From contig CAYJAP010000017.1 of the NCBI GenBank assembly GCA_964368425.1, forward strand, positions 1 to 13,537: a stretch of DNA of 13,537 bases, in the 5' to 3' direction. Positions 1 to 7,275 of this stretch are shown in pieces (position 1 is the stretch's first letter; the number at the start of each line of letters is the position of its first letter). Source of the DNA: CAYJAP01 sp964368425. Lineage in GTDB: Bacteria > Bacillota > Clostridia > Christensenellales > UBA1242. Position numbers and translations under genes: made by a program. The notes under the pieces were generated by a model. That model was not told the DNA's origin and searched no databases. It saw nothing but the letters and a program-made list of their open reading frames with translations.

Positions 1-43
1 AACGCATGCAGCGTCTGAATAATGTACATTGTAGCACAAAACC

Positions 44-86
44 ACGTAAAAAAACAAGAATAGTTTATTATTTTTAAAACTATTCT
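44..86 (-). terminator. Rho-independent terminator of the M16 peptidase gene
   Basis: Read on the minus strand, a 10-bp AT-rich stem (arms 77-86 and 57-66 when the outer A-T pair is counted) encloses a 10-base loop. It is followed at once by TTGTTTTTTT. It starts about 20 bases past the stop codon of the M16 gene, so it should end that transcript. The stem has few G-C pairs, but the U-tract is strong. Confidence 0.75.
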
Positions 87-106
87 CACTTTTTTATAAA
101 GTGTTG

Positions 107-1432
107 TTATCCGTCTGTCACACAATCTTTATCTCTCATCTTCTTAATCAATTTTCTAAAATCAAATTTTTTCTTTAACTCTTTAATATCATATAAATCC
201 TCTGCGGTTGCATTACCAACCATGACAGACCACACAATATCCGTATCAAAGATCTTCTTTATCATGCTATTAACTTCTTTCTTACCGATATCTTTTCTTA
301 CCTTATCCCAATCTTTTTTAGCTATGTATCTCCCGTATTCGGTATAATAAAATAATAAGTTGTTAGCAATCGCTGAATGTAAAGTAATTTCTCTATCTTC
401 AGAAAGTTTTTCTCTACACTTTATGTCATCAATCTCTTTTTGAGAAACTCCATTTATTATTAAATCACGGACAATCTCGGCATAAACGTCGACACAACGC
501 TTTATATTCTGTTTTGTTATATTTGCATACAATGAAAAGAAACCGTCATTTTTGTCCTGCAATCTTACACAACTCGCACTATATACTAACGCCTCATCTT
601 CTCTTAATTTGTTCCATATACGCCCACCCATACCATTAAAAATTTGCATTACATAGGATGACACACAGGCATCCTTTATTGTCCGTGGCTGTAGAATAGG
701 CTTAGAAATTGTAAATACACACTTCTTCGTTTCTTTATTCTCTATGATAACTTTACTTTTACCATTAAATATTAATTCTTTTTTCTCATAATTGACCTTT
801 GAATTATTTAGCTTAGAAATAAAATACCTGTTTATACTCTTTTTAAATTTGTAGAACGTCATAGGCCCTGTGGCATAAATGACAAAGTTTTTTGGTACTA
901 AAAACTTATCTCTATACGCTACAAAATCTTCTGTCTTTAATTTCTTTAGCTTAGACATATCCCCAAGAGGATCAATGAAATATGGATACGACCAAGCAGT
1001 TTGTAAAGAAATTATATTAGCAACTAGTCTGTGGTTATCTTGCGACATAGCCCACTCTTGCTCAATTACCTTAAACTCTTTATCTATTTCCTCTTGCGGA
1101 AATGTAGAGTTGAATAGCAAGTCTGACACCAACTCACATGCTTCATTCAACATCTTATTACTTTGATAAAAATCCATTAACACATATTTATAACTTGTTC
1201 TTGCATTTAACCCCGGAACGACGGTTCTTATCTCTTCCTTAATTTGTTGTACGTTTCTTTTCTCAGTGCCTTTAAATAACATATGCTCAAAGAAATGTGC
1301 AATTCCCGGTTTATCTTCGTCAAACATAGCGCCAGTATCAATTCCTACCAGTATCTTACTTGCGTTATTAATTTTAACTCTTTTGTAGTGTAACCTTGCA
1401 CCATTCTCAAAAACATACTTTTGTACTTTCAT
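107..1432 (-). CDS. M16 family zinc metallopeptidase
   Basis: The product is a 441-residue member of the M16 (pitrilysin / mitochondrial processing peptidase-like) family, probably an M16B-type cytosolic zinc endopeptidase acting on peptides or unfolded proteins. The inverted zinc motif HFFEH is at residues 46-50, followed by MLFKGT. The third zinc ligand is one of the glutamates in VIEQEW (E124 or E126). The segment GLNARTSYKY near 74-83 matches the conserved NA-x-TS element after the active site. The C-terminal half carries the usual inactive-domain signature (GMGGRIWNKLRE, then LVYS). Length is normal for a single-chain two-domain M16B protein, with no signal peptide. I chose the ATG at 1432 because AGAGAGG lies just upstream and the protein then opens MKVQKYVFENG as the family does. 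An ATG 18 codons earlier lies in the promoter palindrome. The gene appears monocistronic, with its own promoter and terminator. Substrate unknown. Confidence 0.93.
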   Translation of the reverse strand: MKVQKYVFENGARLHYKRVKINNASKILVGIDTGAMFDEDKPGIAHFFEHMLFKGTEKRNVQQIKEEIRTVVPGLNARTSYKYVLMDFYQSNKMLNEACELVSDLLFNSTFPQEEIDKEFKVIEQEWAMSQDNHRLVANIISLQTAWSYPYFIDPLGDMSKLKKLKTEDFVAYRDKFLVPKNFVIYATGPMTFYKFKKSINRYFISKLNNSKVNYEKKELIFNGKSKVIIENKETKKCVFTISKPILQPRTIKDACVSSYVMQIFNGMGGRIWNKLREDEALVYSASCVRLQDKNDGFFSLYANITKQNIKRCVDVYAEIVRDLIINGVSQKEIDDIKCREKLSEDREITLHSAIANNLLFYYTEYGRYIAKKDWDKVRKDIGKKEVNSMIKKIFDTDIVWSVMVGNATAEDLYDIKELKKKFDFRKLIKKMRDKDCVTDG

Positions 1433-1449
1433 ATATTCCTCTCTCGTTA

Positions 1450-1486
1450 TTATGTTAATGATAACATAAAAGATTGCCCATCTCAA
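1450..1486 (-). promoter_or_regulatory. SigA-type promoter with palindromic operator over the -10 box (M16 gene)
   Basis: On the minus strand, a -35 TTGAGA (1481-1486) is separated by exactly 17 bases from a -10 TATCAT (1458-1463), with an extended -10 TG one base upstream of it. The -10 box occupies the centre of a perfect 8-bp inverted repeat with a 4-base spacer, TTATGTTA-TCAT-TAACATAA (1450-1469). The predicted transcript starts near 1451 and has a leader of about 18 bases containing the SD. A palindrome in this position is typical of a repressor site. No T-run follows it, so it does not look like a terminator. Confidence 0.65.
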
Positions 1487-1534
1487 CGGGAAAAATGAGT
1501 ATAATTACAAATTATAAAGTTTTGGTACATCTGG

Positions 1535-2044
1535 CTATACTAACGAATGAACTAACTGCAACGTTTCAACATGATCTATTCCCCACTGAGAAAGTTTGCT
1601 AACTGTTGCAGGATTGTTGCTATTTATCATCTGGTTCAATAATAGCCAAAGCAAAATAAACTCACTGTTGGTGAAGTCATTGCAACAGCGGTTAAAACTT
1701 CCTCCCCAATGAGGGCGGCGTGGATTAACAGCTAAGTTGCTTATACCCGCCAATAAATTTATCTGCTCTTTATACTTTGTCACACTTTCCTGTATCTTAG
1801 GTTTTATCTTGTTAATTGCGTTTATCTGGTTGGAAAACTTCAATAATTCTTCTAAAAAAGATAACCCGAGCTCTATCGCCTCTTTGATCTTTTTTGCGTC
1901 ATTCCAGTCTATATCTGACAGAATATTGTTGCTGCGGACGTTCTTTTCATCTTCCACAGAAACCGTATGTATTTTCTCCTTAAAAGCCGCTGCAACTTTA
2001 TTAATAGTGTTATCGCTCAAATCAGCGTCATCATTATATCTCAT
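1535..2044 (-). CDS. Hypothetical protein, 169 residues, family not recognised
   Basis: I do not recognise this protein. The ATG at 2044 is preceded by AAAAGGGGAGGGGTT, a very strong SD, so I use it rather than the in-frame ATG 37 codons upstream, which has no SD. Residues 1-55 are acidic and polar. Residues 48-100 are rich in K, E, I and L and probably form two long helices (AIELGLSFLEELLKF, then KIQESVTKYKEQINLLAG). A short turn-like segment, RRPHWGGSFNRCC (109-121), with a vicinal cysteine pair, leads into a hydrophobic helix, EFILLWLLLNQMI (128-140), and a polar tail. No signal peptide or known catalytic motif is visible. The gene stands alone: a terminator precedes it (2183-2213) and the M16 promoter follows. 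No clear intrinsic terminator follows its stop at 1535. Confidence 0.75.
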   Translation of the reverse strand: MRYNDDADLSDNTINKVAAAFKEKIHTVSVEDEKNVRSNNILSDIDWNDAKKIKEAIELGLSFLEELLKFSNQINAINKIKPKIQESVTKYKEQINLLAGISNLAVNPRRPHWGGSFNRCCNDFTNSEFILLWLLLNQMINSNNPATVSKLSQWGIDHVETLQLVHSLV

Positions 2045-2182
2045 AACCCCTCCCCTTTTATATATGTAAAGAGCGTGATGTTTGCTTACTCTATGGTATG
2101 CTGATACACCATATTTTATATATATTAATGGAACATTCTCCGCGCAAAAACTCATAAAAAGAAATATTTACACCAGTATTAG

Positions 2183-2213
2183 GAAATAAAAAATCAGGCC
2201 GATAAACCTGATT
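2183..2213 (-). terminator. Rho-independent terminator after recR
   Basis: On the minus strand the 7-bp stem AATCAGG / CCTGATT (arms 2207-2213 and 2192-2198) has an 8-base loop and is followed by a T-run that continues TTTTATTTC. It lies 56 bases past the recR stop and closes the mrnC-to-recR operon. The 31-base element is nearly the same as the terminator at 12899-12929. Confidence 0.85.
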
Positions 2214-2269
2214 AAATAATTAATATAACAACTGTGGATAATCATCTTTCTAAATACTACCAATCAACC

Positions 2270-2860
2270 TTACAACGGTCTCCTGTCACTAATCGCCCTG
2301 CTCAACGTAACTTCATCGGCGTACTGTAAGTCGCTGCCCATCTGTATGCCCTGAGCCAGACGTGTTACTTTCACACCTAAAGGTTTGAGTATCTTAGCTA
2401 TATAGCAAGCAGTAGCTTCACCCTCTACATCGGGATTAGTCGCCATGATTACCTCTTTTGTATCTCCTTGATTTACACGCAAAACCAATTCTTTTATCCT
2501 AATATCGTTTGGACCTTTGCCCTCCAGCGGACTGATTGCTCCGTGCAACACGTGATACAATCCGTTATAACTCTTGGATTTTTCAATCGCTATAACGTCT
2601 TTCGGTTCTTTTACTACACAAATAGTGTCGCTCTCTCTTTGCAAACAAATATCGCACTTGTCGTTCTCAGTAAAATTTCCGCAAACTTCGCAAAAACGCA
2701 CTTTCTTCTTAGCCTCAAGCATGCTTTTACTAAAGAACTGAACGTCGTCTATTGGCAAGTTTATAACACTATACGCGTATCTTTCTGCCGTCTTTTTACC
2801 CACCCCCGGTAAAAGAGTGAACGCATTTATTAACTTATCTAAATTATTTTGTTCTGCCAT
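2270..2860 (-). CDS. recR: Recombination mediator protein RecR
   Basis: RecR (196 residues, normal length) works with RecO and RecF to load RecA on SSB-coated single-stranded DNA during gap repair. The domains are in the usual order. A helix-hairpin-helix segment LPGVGKKTAERYA is at 17-29, and a zinc finger has cysteines 57, 60, 69 and 72 (CEVC, CDIC). A Toprim domain follows, with YHVLHGAISPLEGKGP (102-117) and ATNPDVEGEATA, ending in a C-terminal Walker-B-like tail with GIQMGSDLQYADEVTL. The start follows the ybaB stop by a single base (TAA-A-ATG), with AGGA upstream, which indicates translational coupling. dnaX-ybaB-recR is a widely conserved gene string in Firmicutes and Proteobacteria. 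It is the last gene of its operon. Confidence 0.98.
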   Translation of the reverse strand: MAEQNNLDKLINAFTLLPGVGKKTAERYAYSVINLPIDDVQFFSKSMLEAKKKVRFCEVCGNFTENDKCDICLQRESDTICVVKEPKDVIAIEKSKSYNGLYHVLHGAISPLEGKGPNDIRIKELVLRVNQGDTKEVIMATNPDVEGEATACYIAKILKPLGVKVTRLAQGIQMGSDLQYADEVTLSRAISDRRPL

Positions 2861-2861
2861 T

Positions 2862-3197
2862 TTACATTCCTAATGGATTATTAGGTTTCAACTCCTTTTC
2901 CAATTCTTCTGCTTTCGCTAACGCCTCGTTAACACAAGCCACTATCATATCCTCTAACATCTCTACGTCGTCAGGATCAACCGCTTCAGGCTTTATTTTA
3001 ATCGCCAATAGCTTCTTCTTTCCACTAACTTCCGCACTCACCATGCCGCCACCACTTGTAGCAATAAAATTAGAATTCTCTAACTGCTCTTCCGCTTTCT
3101 TTGACTGCTCTGCCATTTGTTCCTGCATTTTCTGAGCCTGTTTCATCAACTGTTGCATATTCGCTCCTCCGAATCCACCAAAACCACCTTTAAACAT
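2862..3197 (-). CDS. YbaB/EbfC family nucleoid-associated protein
   Basis: A 111-residue YbaB/EbfC-family DNA-binding protein. Family members form dimers, bind DNA and associate with the nucleoid. The N-terminus has the typical glycine/phenylalanine-rich stretch GGFGGFGG, followed by a long helix rich in Q, M and K (MQQLMKQAQKMQEQMAEQ). Next comes the beta region with the signature SGGGMVSAEVSGKKKLLAIKI and the conserved helix VDPDDVEMLEDMIVACVNEAL. An SD, GGAGGATAGT, precedes the ATG and overlaps the dnaX stop codon, so it is coupled to dnaX on one side and recR on the other. The cellular role is inferred from the family and from its fixed place between dnaX and recR. Confidence 0.96.
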   Translation of the reverse strand: MFKGGFGGFGGANMQQLMKQAQKMQEQMAEQSKKAEEQLENSNFIATSGGGMVSAEVSGKKKLLAIKIKPEAVDPDDVEMLEDMIVACVNEALAKAEELEKELKPNNPLGM

Positions 3198-3206
3198 ACT
3201 ATCCTC

Positions 3207-4748
3207 CTACTCCACTATAAGTATATCTTTAAATTTATTCTTTAAAACATCTAGGACTTGTTTATCCTTATCTTCTTTTGCTTGAAATAATACGTTGAAC
3301 TTTAACTGTCTATTTATTTCTTTAAGCAATGCATTTATCGTCACAATATTCTCAACCTTATTCAAGGTGTTAAACTCCAATTCATTTGTTGTATATACTG
3401 TAAATACATTTTCAATAAGTTCATAAGACTGCAACTTTCCCATAATGACTTGTAACATCGTTTCTTCGTGCTCTCTCAAGGCTATAGATAACTTCCCTAA
3501 CACTTGTTTGGCGCTGAGGTTCAGAGCCTTCATGTCGGCAATATCTTCTTCAGAGAAAACGCTTTCTACTCTCGCTACAGCTATGTCTTTAACTACAGGT
3601 TTTGCAGACAGTTTTGCCACCTCTGCTTCTAACTGAAAGATTTTATCAGCTAACTGATCATGACCGCTTACACATAGATTTAACAAAGTCACTTCTAATA
3701 ATAGTCGTGGATTGATTGCGTATTTAAACTCTTGTTCAAGGGCAGTCAACTGATTTAACGCTTGCATGATATTTTGTATAGTAGTTTTATCTGCCAAAGA
3801 CTTCAATTTCTGCAAAATATCTTTCGGATATTTCAGTATTTCAGAATAGTTGGAAGTTGTTTTAACCACAGCCAAATCTCTGAAATAGCCCGACAAATCA
3901 GTCGCAAATTGATTGATGTTCTTCCCACTGTTACTCAACGTATCGACAGTATCCAGAATGTTACTCTCGTTTCTATCTACTACAGCTAGAGCCATATTAT
4001 ACAGCACCTCTCTGCTCGTAGCACCCACTCCCTGTAACACCGCTTCGTATGTGACGTTTCTATTACTGTACGCCACACACATATCAGCTATAGACAGAGC
4101 ATCACGTACACTACCTTCGCCTAATTTAGCAATCTCGGCAACCGCCTCTTTCTCATATGCGATCTTTTCACCATCAAATATCTTGGCAACTAATTTTTCT
4201 AAATCAGATATTGAAACCAATTTAAAATCAAATCTCATACATCGGGATAAAATGGTTGCAGGAAGTTTATGTACCTCCGTCGTAGCTAAGATAAACACAA
4301 CAAATTTAGGGGGCTCTTCTAATGTCTTCAATAACGCGTTGAAAGCACTATCTGTCAGCATGTGAACCTCGTCTATGATATACACCTTGTACCGTCCATT
4401 TACTGGAGGATACTTCACTTTCTCTCTCAAATCACGGATGTTTTCTACGCCGTTATTACTAGCAGCATCTATTTCGATAACGTCGATGTTAGCCTGATTA
4501 GATAAAATTTTACACGTTTCGCATTTCTCACAGGGAGAACCGTTAACTGGTTTCTCACAGTTGATAGCACGAGCAAAGATTTTAGCAATAGAGGTCTTTC
4601 CTATCCCTCTAGTACCGTTGAAAAGGTACGCGTGAGATATCGAGTCGTTCTTTAACTGGTTGATAAGCGAGGTCGTGATATGTTCCTGTCCTACTACTGC
4701 GTCAAAGGTTCTAGGCCTGTATTTTCTGTATAGCGCTAAATAACTCAT
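3207..4748 (-). CDS. dnaX: DNA polymerase III subunit gamma/tau
   Basis: DnaX is the ATPase core of the clamp loader that places the beta clamp on DNA at the replication fork. In the 513-residue product, AAA+ features are clear. Walker A GTRGIGKT is at 45-52, a zinc module has cysteines 64, 73, 76 and 79, and Walker B DEVH is at 126-129. Sensor 1 ATTE is at 155-158 and the arginine-finger motif SRC at 168-170. Domains II and III follow to about residue 365 (GSVRDALSIADM is the sensor 2 region). The rest is a less conserved tau-type C-terminal extension. The ATG has SD AGGAGGGGG and lies 8 bases after the sigH stop. I saw no obvious slippery A-run like the one that makes gamma in E. coli, so only the full form is called. 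Confidence 0.97.
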   Translation of the reverse strand: MSYLALYRKYRPRTFDAVVGQEHITTSLINQLKNDSISHAYLFNGTRGIGKTSIAKIFARAINCEKPVNGSPCEKCETCKILSNQANIDVIEIDAASNNGVENIRDLREKVKYPPVNGRYKVYIIDEVHMLTDSAFNALLKTLEEPPKFVVFILATTEVHKLPATILSRCMRFDFKLVSISDLEKLVAKIFDGEKIAYEKEAVAEIAKLGEGSVRDALSIADMCVAYSNRNVTYEAVLQGVGATSREVLYNMALAVVDRNESNILDTVDTLSNSGKNINQFATDLSGYFRDLAVVKTTSNYSEILKYPKDILQKLKSLADKTTIQNIMQALNQLTALEQEFKYAINPRLLLEVTLLNLCVSGHDQLADKIFQLEAEVAKLSAKPVVKDIAVARVESVFSEEDIADMKALNLSAKQVLGKLSIALREHEETMLQVIMGKLQSYELIENVFTVYTTNELEFNTLNKVENIVTINALLKEINRQLKFNVLFQAKEDKDKQVLDVLKNKFKDILIVE

Positions 4749-4756
4749 TCCCCCTC

Positions 4757-5344
4757 CTACTTTCTCAAAAATTTCAATTTATTTTTTATCCTACTTAAAG
4801 CATTATCTATACTTTTTGGAGTTTTGTCCAGCATTTTTGATATGTCTATGTAGGTATATCCATCTAAATACAGTTCCAACACCCTCCATTCAAAACTACT
4901 TAAATTCTTTTTTATACTGTCAATTATATCTGAAGTGTTCTCATCGGATATAATTTTACTCTCCGGCGTCTCATTATTGCTAATAATAGAGAATAACATT
5001 TTTTCTCTCTCAGTAGAATCTAGTTCATGCGACGAACTCCCAAATACGGCGTCGTTCAAAGGAGCATTCTTGTTATTTGCAGATTTCTTGATTGCGGTTA
5101 GAATTTGTCGCTCAATACACATTCTGGCAAACAGGATAAACGGAATATTCTTTTCATGTATAAATCCGATAATCGCTTTATACAACCCAATCATTCCCTC
5201 TTGCGCAATGTCCGATAACTCTCCACCCTGAAGGAAATATTTACGGGATATCTGTGTTACTAGATATTTATATTTTATTAATAATTGCTCTGTCGCAGAT
5301 TCATCGCCTTTTTGGGCTTTCATTATCAACTCTAAATCTTGCAC
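4757..5344 (-). CDS. sigH: RNA polymerase sigma factor SigH (sigma-30) family
   Basis: A 195-residue sigma-70-type factor. The region-2 block YFLQGGELSDIAQEGMIGLY (36-55) and the following FARMCIERQILTAIKKSAN closely match Bacillus SigH, which drives transition-state and early sporulation genes and competence in that group. Region 4.2 is near the C-terminus, with the helix-turn-helix YLDGYTYIDISKMLDKTPKSIDNALSRIKNKL split over residues about 159-190. It lacks the long region 1 of housekeeping factors. The start is GTG at 5344, chosen because GGGAGG lies 6 bases upstream. It follows rlmB by 15 bases and precedes dnaX by 8. In Bacillus sigH also lies near mrnC and rlmB, which supports the identification. 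It could be a paralogue serving another stress role in a non-sporulating organism. Confidence 0.9.
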   Translation of the reverse strand: MQDLELIMKAQKGDESATEQLLIKYKYLVTQISRKYFLQGGELSDIAQEGMIGLYKAIIGFIHEKNIPFILFARMCIERQILTAIKKSANNKNAPLNDAVFGSSSHELDSTEREKMLFSIISNNETPESKIISDENTSDIIDSIKKNLSSFEWRVLELYLDGYTYIDISKMLDKTPKSIDNALSRIKNKLKFLRK

Positions 5345-5359
5345 CTTCTTCCTCCCAAC

Positions 5360-6076
5360 TTATCTCTGTTTTGACACTTCCCATAGCACGATACCCGTCG
5401 CCACACTGGCATTCAAGGAATTAACTTTTCCTTTCATCGGAATTGTGACTACGCCGTCACACACTTTTCTGGTTAACGTACTGACTCCTTTTCCCTCACT
5501 TCCTATGACTATACCAACCTTTCCTGTCAACTTACTCTGAGCCAAGTTCTCTCCACCTAACTCACAAGCGTATATCCATATACCTTTGCTTTTTAGCATT
5601 TCTATTTCTTGATTGATGTTCGTTACTCTGGCGATTTTCATGTGGTTTATAGCACCAGCACTAACCCGTATTACTGTTTCATTTACAGAACAAGCTCTGT
5701 TTTTACCTATGATTATACCGTGTACTCCTAGACACTCGCAAACACGGATTATACTTCCGAAATTGTGTGGGTCTTCAATACCATCCAATATCACTATAAA
5801 AACATCTTCGCCCTTTCTTTCTGCTTCTGCGATAATATCCAATGTATCACAATATACAAACTCCGACGTTGTTGCAATTACTCCCTGATGTCTATGTGTA
5901 ACACTCTCTCTGTTTAACACATCTGTTGGAACTGTCTGCACTCTCACACCTGAAGACAATGCTAGCTTTTCTATCTGAAGAAGAACACTATCTTTGTTTT
6001 GTTGCATCAGTATCTTATCTATCGGCTTGGACGATGTTAGCAGTTCCCTAACTGCATTTCTACCCTCTACTTTCAT
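5360..6076 (-). CDS. rlmB: 23S rRNA 2'-O-ribose methyltransferase, TrmH/SpoU family
   Basis: A 238-residue SPOUT-class methyltransferase that uses S-adenosylmethionine. RlmB-type enzymes methylate the 2'-OH of G2251 (E. coli numbering) in the peptidyl-transferase P loop of 23S rRNA. The N-terminal substrate-binding domain opens VEGRNAVRELL. The three SpoU motifs are complete: LDGIEDPHNFGSIIR (motif 1, about 97-111), IVIGSEGKGVS (motif 2) and IPMKGKVNSLNASVATGI (motif 3), which form the trefoil-knot cofactor site. It overlaps the end of mrnC by 17 bases, with GGAGG inside mrnC placed 6 bases before the ATG, so the two are translationally coupled. The mrnC-rlmB pairing is the same as in Bacillus (yazC-yacO). 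The exact target nucleotide is inferred from family and context; a tRNA or other rRNA target is possible. Confidence 0.93.
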   Translation of the reverse strand: MKVEGRNAVRELLTSSKPIDKILMQQNKDSVLLQIEKLALSSGVRVQTVPTDVLNRESVTHRHQGVIATTSEFVYCDTLDIIAEAERKGEDVFIVILDGIEDPHNFGSIIRVCECLGVHGIIIGKNRACSVNETVIRVSAGAINHMKIARVTNINQEIEMLKSKGIWIYACELGGENLAQSKLTGKVGIVIGSEGKGVSTLTRKVCDGVVTIPMKGKVNSLNASVATGIVLWEVSKQR

Positions 6077-6473
6077 TCACAGCCTCCATGCACAACGACA
6101 TTATCTCCTGCAGCCTCTCCTGTTCATCTGACAAATACAAATAGCCAATAACCGCTTCTAATCCAGTAGCTTTTTTATACTCGGATAAAGTGGAATTCTT
6201 AGCAACACTCGTAGTTTTATAGTTCCTTGCGCGCTTAAAGATTGATACTTCCTCGGCAGTCAGTATAGGTATAACTTTCTGTGTAGCAATACTTTGTCCC
6301 ACTGCGCTAACAAACTTGTTTGCTTCAGCATGTAAAAAATTACTTTTATTCTTAGGCAGCTTTAACATCTCCGTCCGTATGAACAAAGAATAAACCCCGT
6401 CGCCTATGAAAGCTAGAACCTGTGGGTTTAACTGTTGTATTTCTGTCGTAGATAAGTTAATATTACTCTTCAT
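6060..6473 (-). CDS. mrnC: Mini-ribonuclease III
   Basis: A 137-residue RNase III catalytic domain without a double-stranded-RNA-binding domain, as in Bacillus MrnC, which matures 23S rRNA ends in the 50S precursor. The family signatures are present. NPQVLAFIGDGVYSLFIR is near the N-terminus (acidic catalytic residue in the GDGVY element), and KRARNYKTTSVAKNSTLSEY is followed by KKATGLEAVIGYLYL (second acidic catalytic element). I place the start at the ATG at 6473, with AGAGGG just upstream. The longer frame from 6521 would begin inside the preceding terminator hairpin and adds 16 residues with no family match. It overlaps rlmB by 17 bases and is the first gene of the mrnC-to-recR operon, which has its own promoter at 6531-6559. 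Confidence 0.94.
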   Translation of the reverse strand: MKSNINLSTTEIQQLNPQVLAFIGDGVYSLFIRTEMLKLPKNKSNFLHAEANKFVSAVGQSIATQKVIPILTAEEVSIFKRARNYKTTSVAKNSTLSEYKKATGLEAVIGYLYLSDEQERLQEIMSLCMEAVNESRG

Positions 6474-6502
6474 TTGCCCTCTATTTTGGATGTGAATTAT
6501 GG

Positions 6503-6553
6503 ATATAAAAAACACCCTCATTCATGATTTAGTATATCACAAAAGGGTGTCTT
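6503..6553 (-). terminator. Terminator after the cwlD-like gene, overlapping the mrnC promoter
   Basis: On the minus strand the 7-bp arms ACACCCT (6544-6550) and AGGGTGT (6512-6518) are followed by TTTTTATAT. A small inner stem, TGAT / ATCA, shortens the loop. The element ends transcripts arriving from the amidase gene, whose stop is at 6568. The -10 box of the next operon lies inside the loop. Confidence 0.75.
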
Positions 6554-6559
6554 TAACAA
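6531..6559 (-). promoter_or_regulatory. SigA-type promoter for the mrnC-rlmB-sigH-dnaX-ybaB-recR operon
   Basis: On the minus strand TTGTTA (-35, 6554-6559) and TATACT (-10, 6531-6536) are separated by 17 bases. The extended -10 element TGA directly precedes TATACT. Transcription would start near 6524, giving a leader of about 50 bases to the mrnC ATG. The new transcript lacks the 5' arm of the overlapping terminator, so it should escape it. Confidence 0.65.
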
Positions 6560-6567
6560 ATATAATG

Positions 6568-7275
6568 TTAGTTATTTTGAATATTAAAACAAGCGAAAAT
6601 ACCGCACATTATAGCGTAAGCAACTTGTTCTTGGTACTCATCTGTAATCAACAAAGCTTCTTCTGCTGGATTGGAGAGATATCCACATTCCACCAGCACT
6701 GAAGGATATGCAGTAGAATTCAGCATGTAATAATCTCCAGCATTGGCGAAAGAACGAGCATTGTCTCCCAGTTTCCTAATTAACTGCTTTTGGATAGTAT
6801 CTGCAACTAGCTTGCCAAACTCATTATCTTGTTGAAAGAACGCCTGTGCGCCGTACTCACTGTACACGGGAAAACTGTTCATGTGTATGCTCACAACTAA
6901 GTTCGGCGAAGCTTTCTCGATAATCTTCTTGCGAACCTCCATGTCTTCTATTTTCTGATTCTTAGAACCCACCTTGTACAGTCCCTGCGTATCTTTTCTG
7001 GTTAACACGACATCAAATCCAACGTTGGTAAGATATCTCTCCAGCTTTTTCACAATAGCTAGGTTTAAATCGCTTTCCTTCATACCAGTGTTAACTCCCA
7101 CACTGCCGCCATCCATTCCGCCGTGTCCAGCATCTAAAACAATTGTGAACCCGACTTTTTTGACAGAATTAGCCTTGACTATAGCGTAAGCAGAAACTCC
7201 AATAGGTATAGCCACACCTATCAACAATATAAGCAAAAACACAATGACAGAACGCAGTTTAAAAGAAAAAAACAT
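6568..7275 (-). CDS. cwlD: N-acetylmuramoyl-L-alanine amidase, CwlD-like
   Basis: A 235-residue zinc amidase (Amidase_3 fold) that cuts the bond between N-acetylmuramic acid and the stem peptide in peptidoglycan. An N-terminal membrane or signal segment spans about residues 10-32, so the catalytic domain lies outside the membrane. Zinc ligands are H51 (in VLDAGHGG), E67 (in MKESDLN) and H131 (in VSIHMNSF). E196 in VECGYLSN is the catalytic glutamate. Size, single membrane anchor and lack of binding repeats fit CwlD, which with PdaA makes muramic-delta-lactam in spore cortex. Presence of sigH nearby is compatible with a sporulating host. A general cell-separation amidase is the alternative. 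The ATG at 7275 has AGGGGAG 5 bases upstream, but the start codon lies in the 3' arm of a 10-bp hairpin. Confidence 0.87.
   Translation of the reverse strand: MFFSFKLRSVIVFLLILLIGVAIPIGVSAYAIVKANSVKKVGFTIVLDAGHGGMDGGSVGVNTGMKESDLNLAIVKKLERYLTNVGFDVVLTRKDTQGLYKVGSKNQKIEDMEVRKKIIEKASPNLVVSIHMNSFPVYSEYGAQAFFQQDNEFGKLVADTIQKQLIRKLGDNARSFANAGDYYMLNSTAYPSVLVECGYLSNPAEEALLITDEYQEQVAYAIMCGIFACFNIQNN

Noticed and set aside
879..1166. Plus-strand ORFs inside minus-strand genes (for example here, 3913-4365 and 13254-13535)
   Set aside because: They lack SDs, have no recognisable domains and lie wholly antisense to well-supported genes.
2092..2100. CATACCATA on the minus strand, resembling the -10 box of mother-cell sporulation sigma factors (SigE/SigK), upstream of the hypothetical gene
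   Set aside because: No matching -35 element is found at the right distance. A 9-base match alone in AT-rich DNA is too weak.
2045..2155. N-terminal extension of the hypothetical protein, starting at 2155
   Set aside because: It has no SD, whereas AAAAGGGGAGGGG precedes the ATG at 2044.
6474..6521. Longer start for mrnC at 6521
   Set aside because: The extra codons fall in the terminator and promoter region and do not match the family. The ATG at 6473 has an SD.
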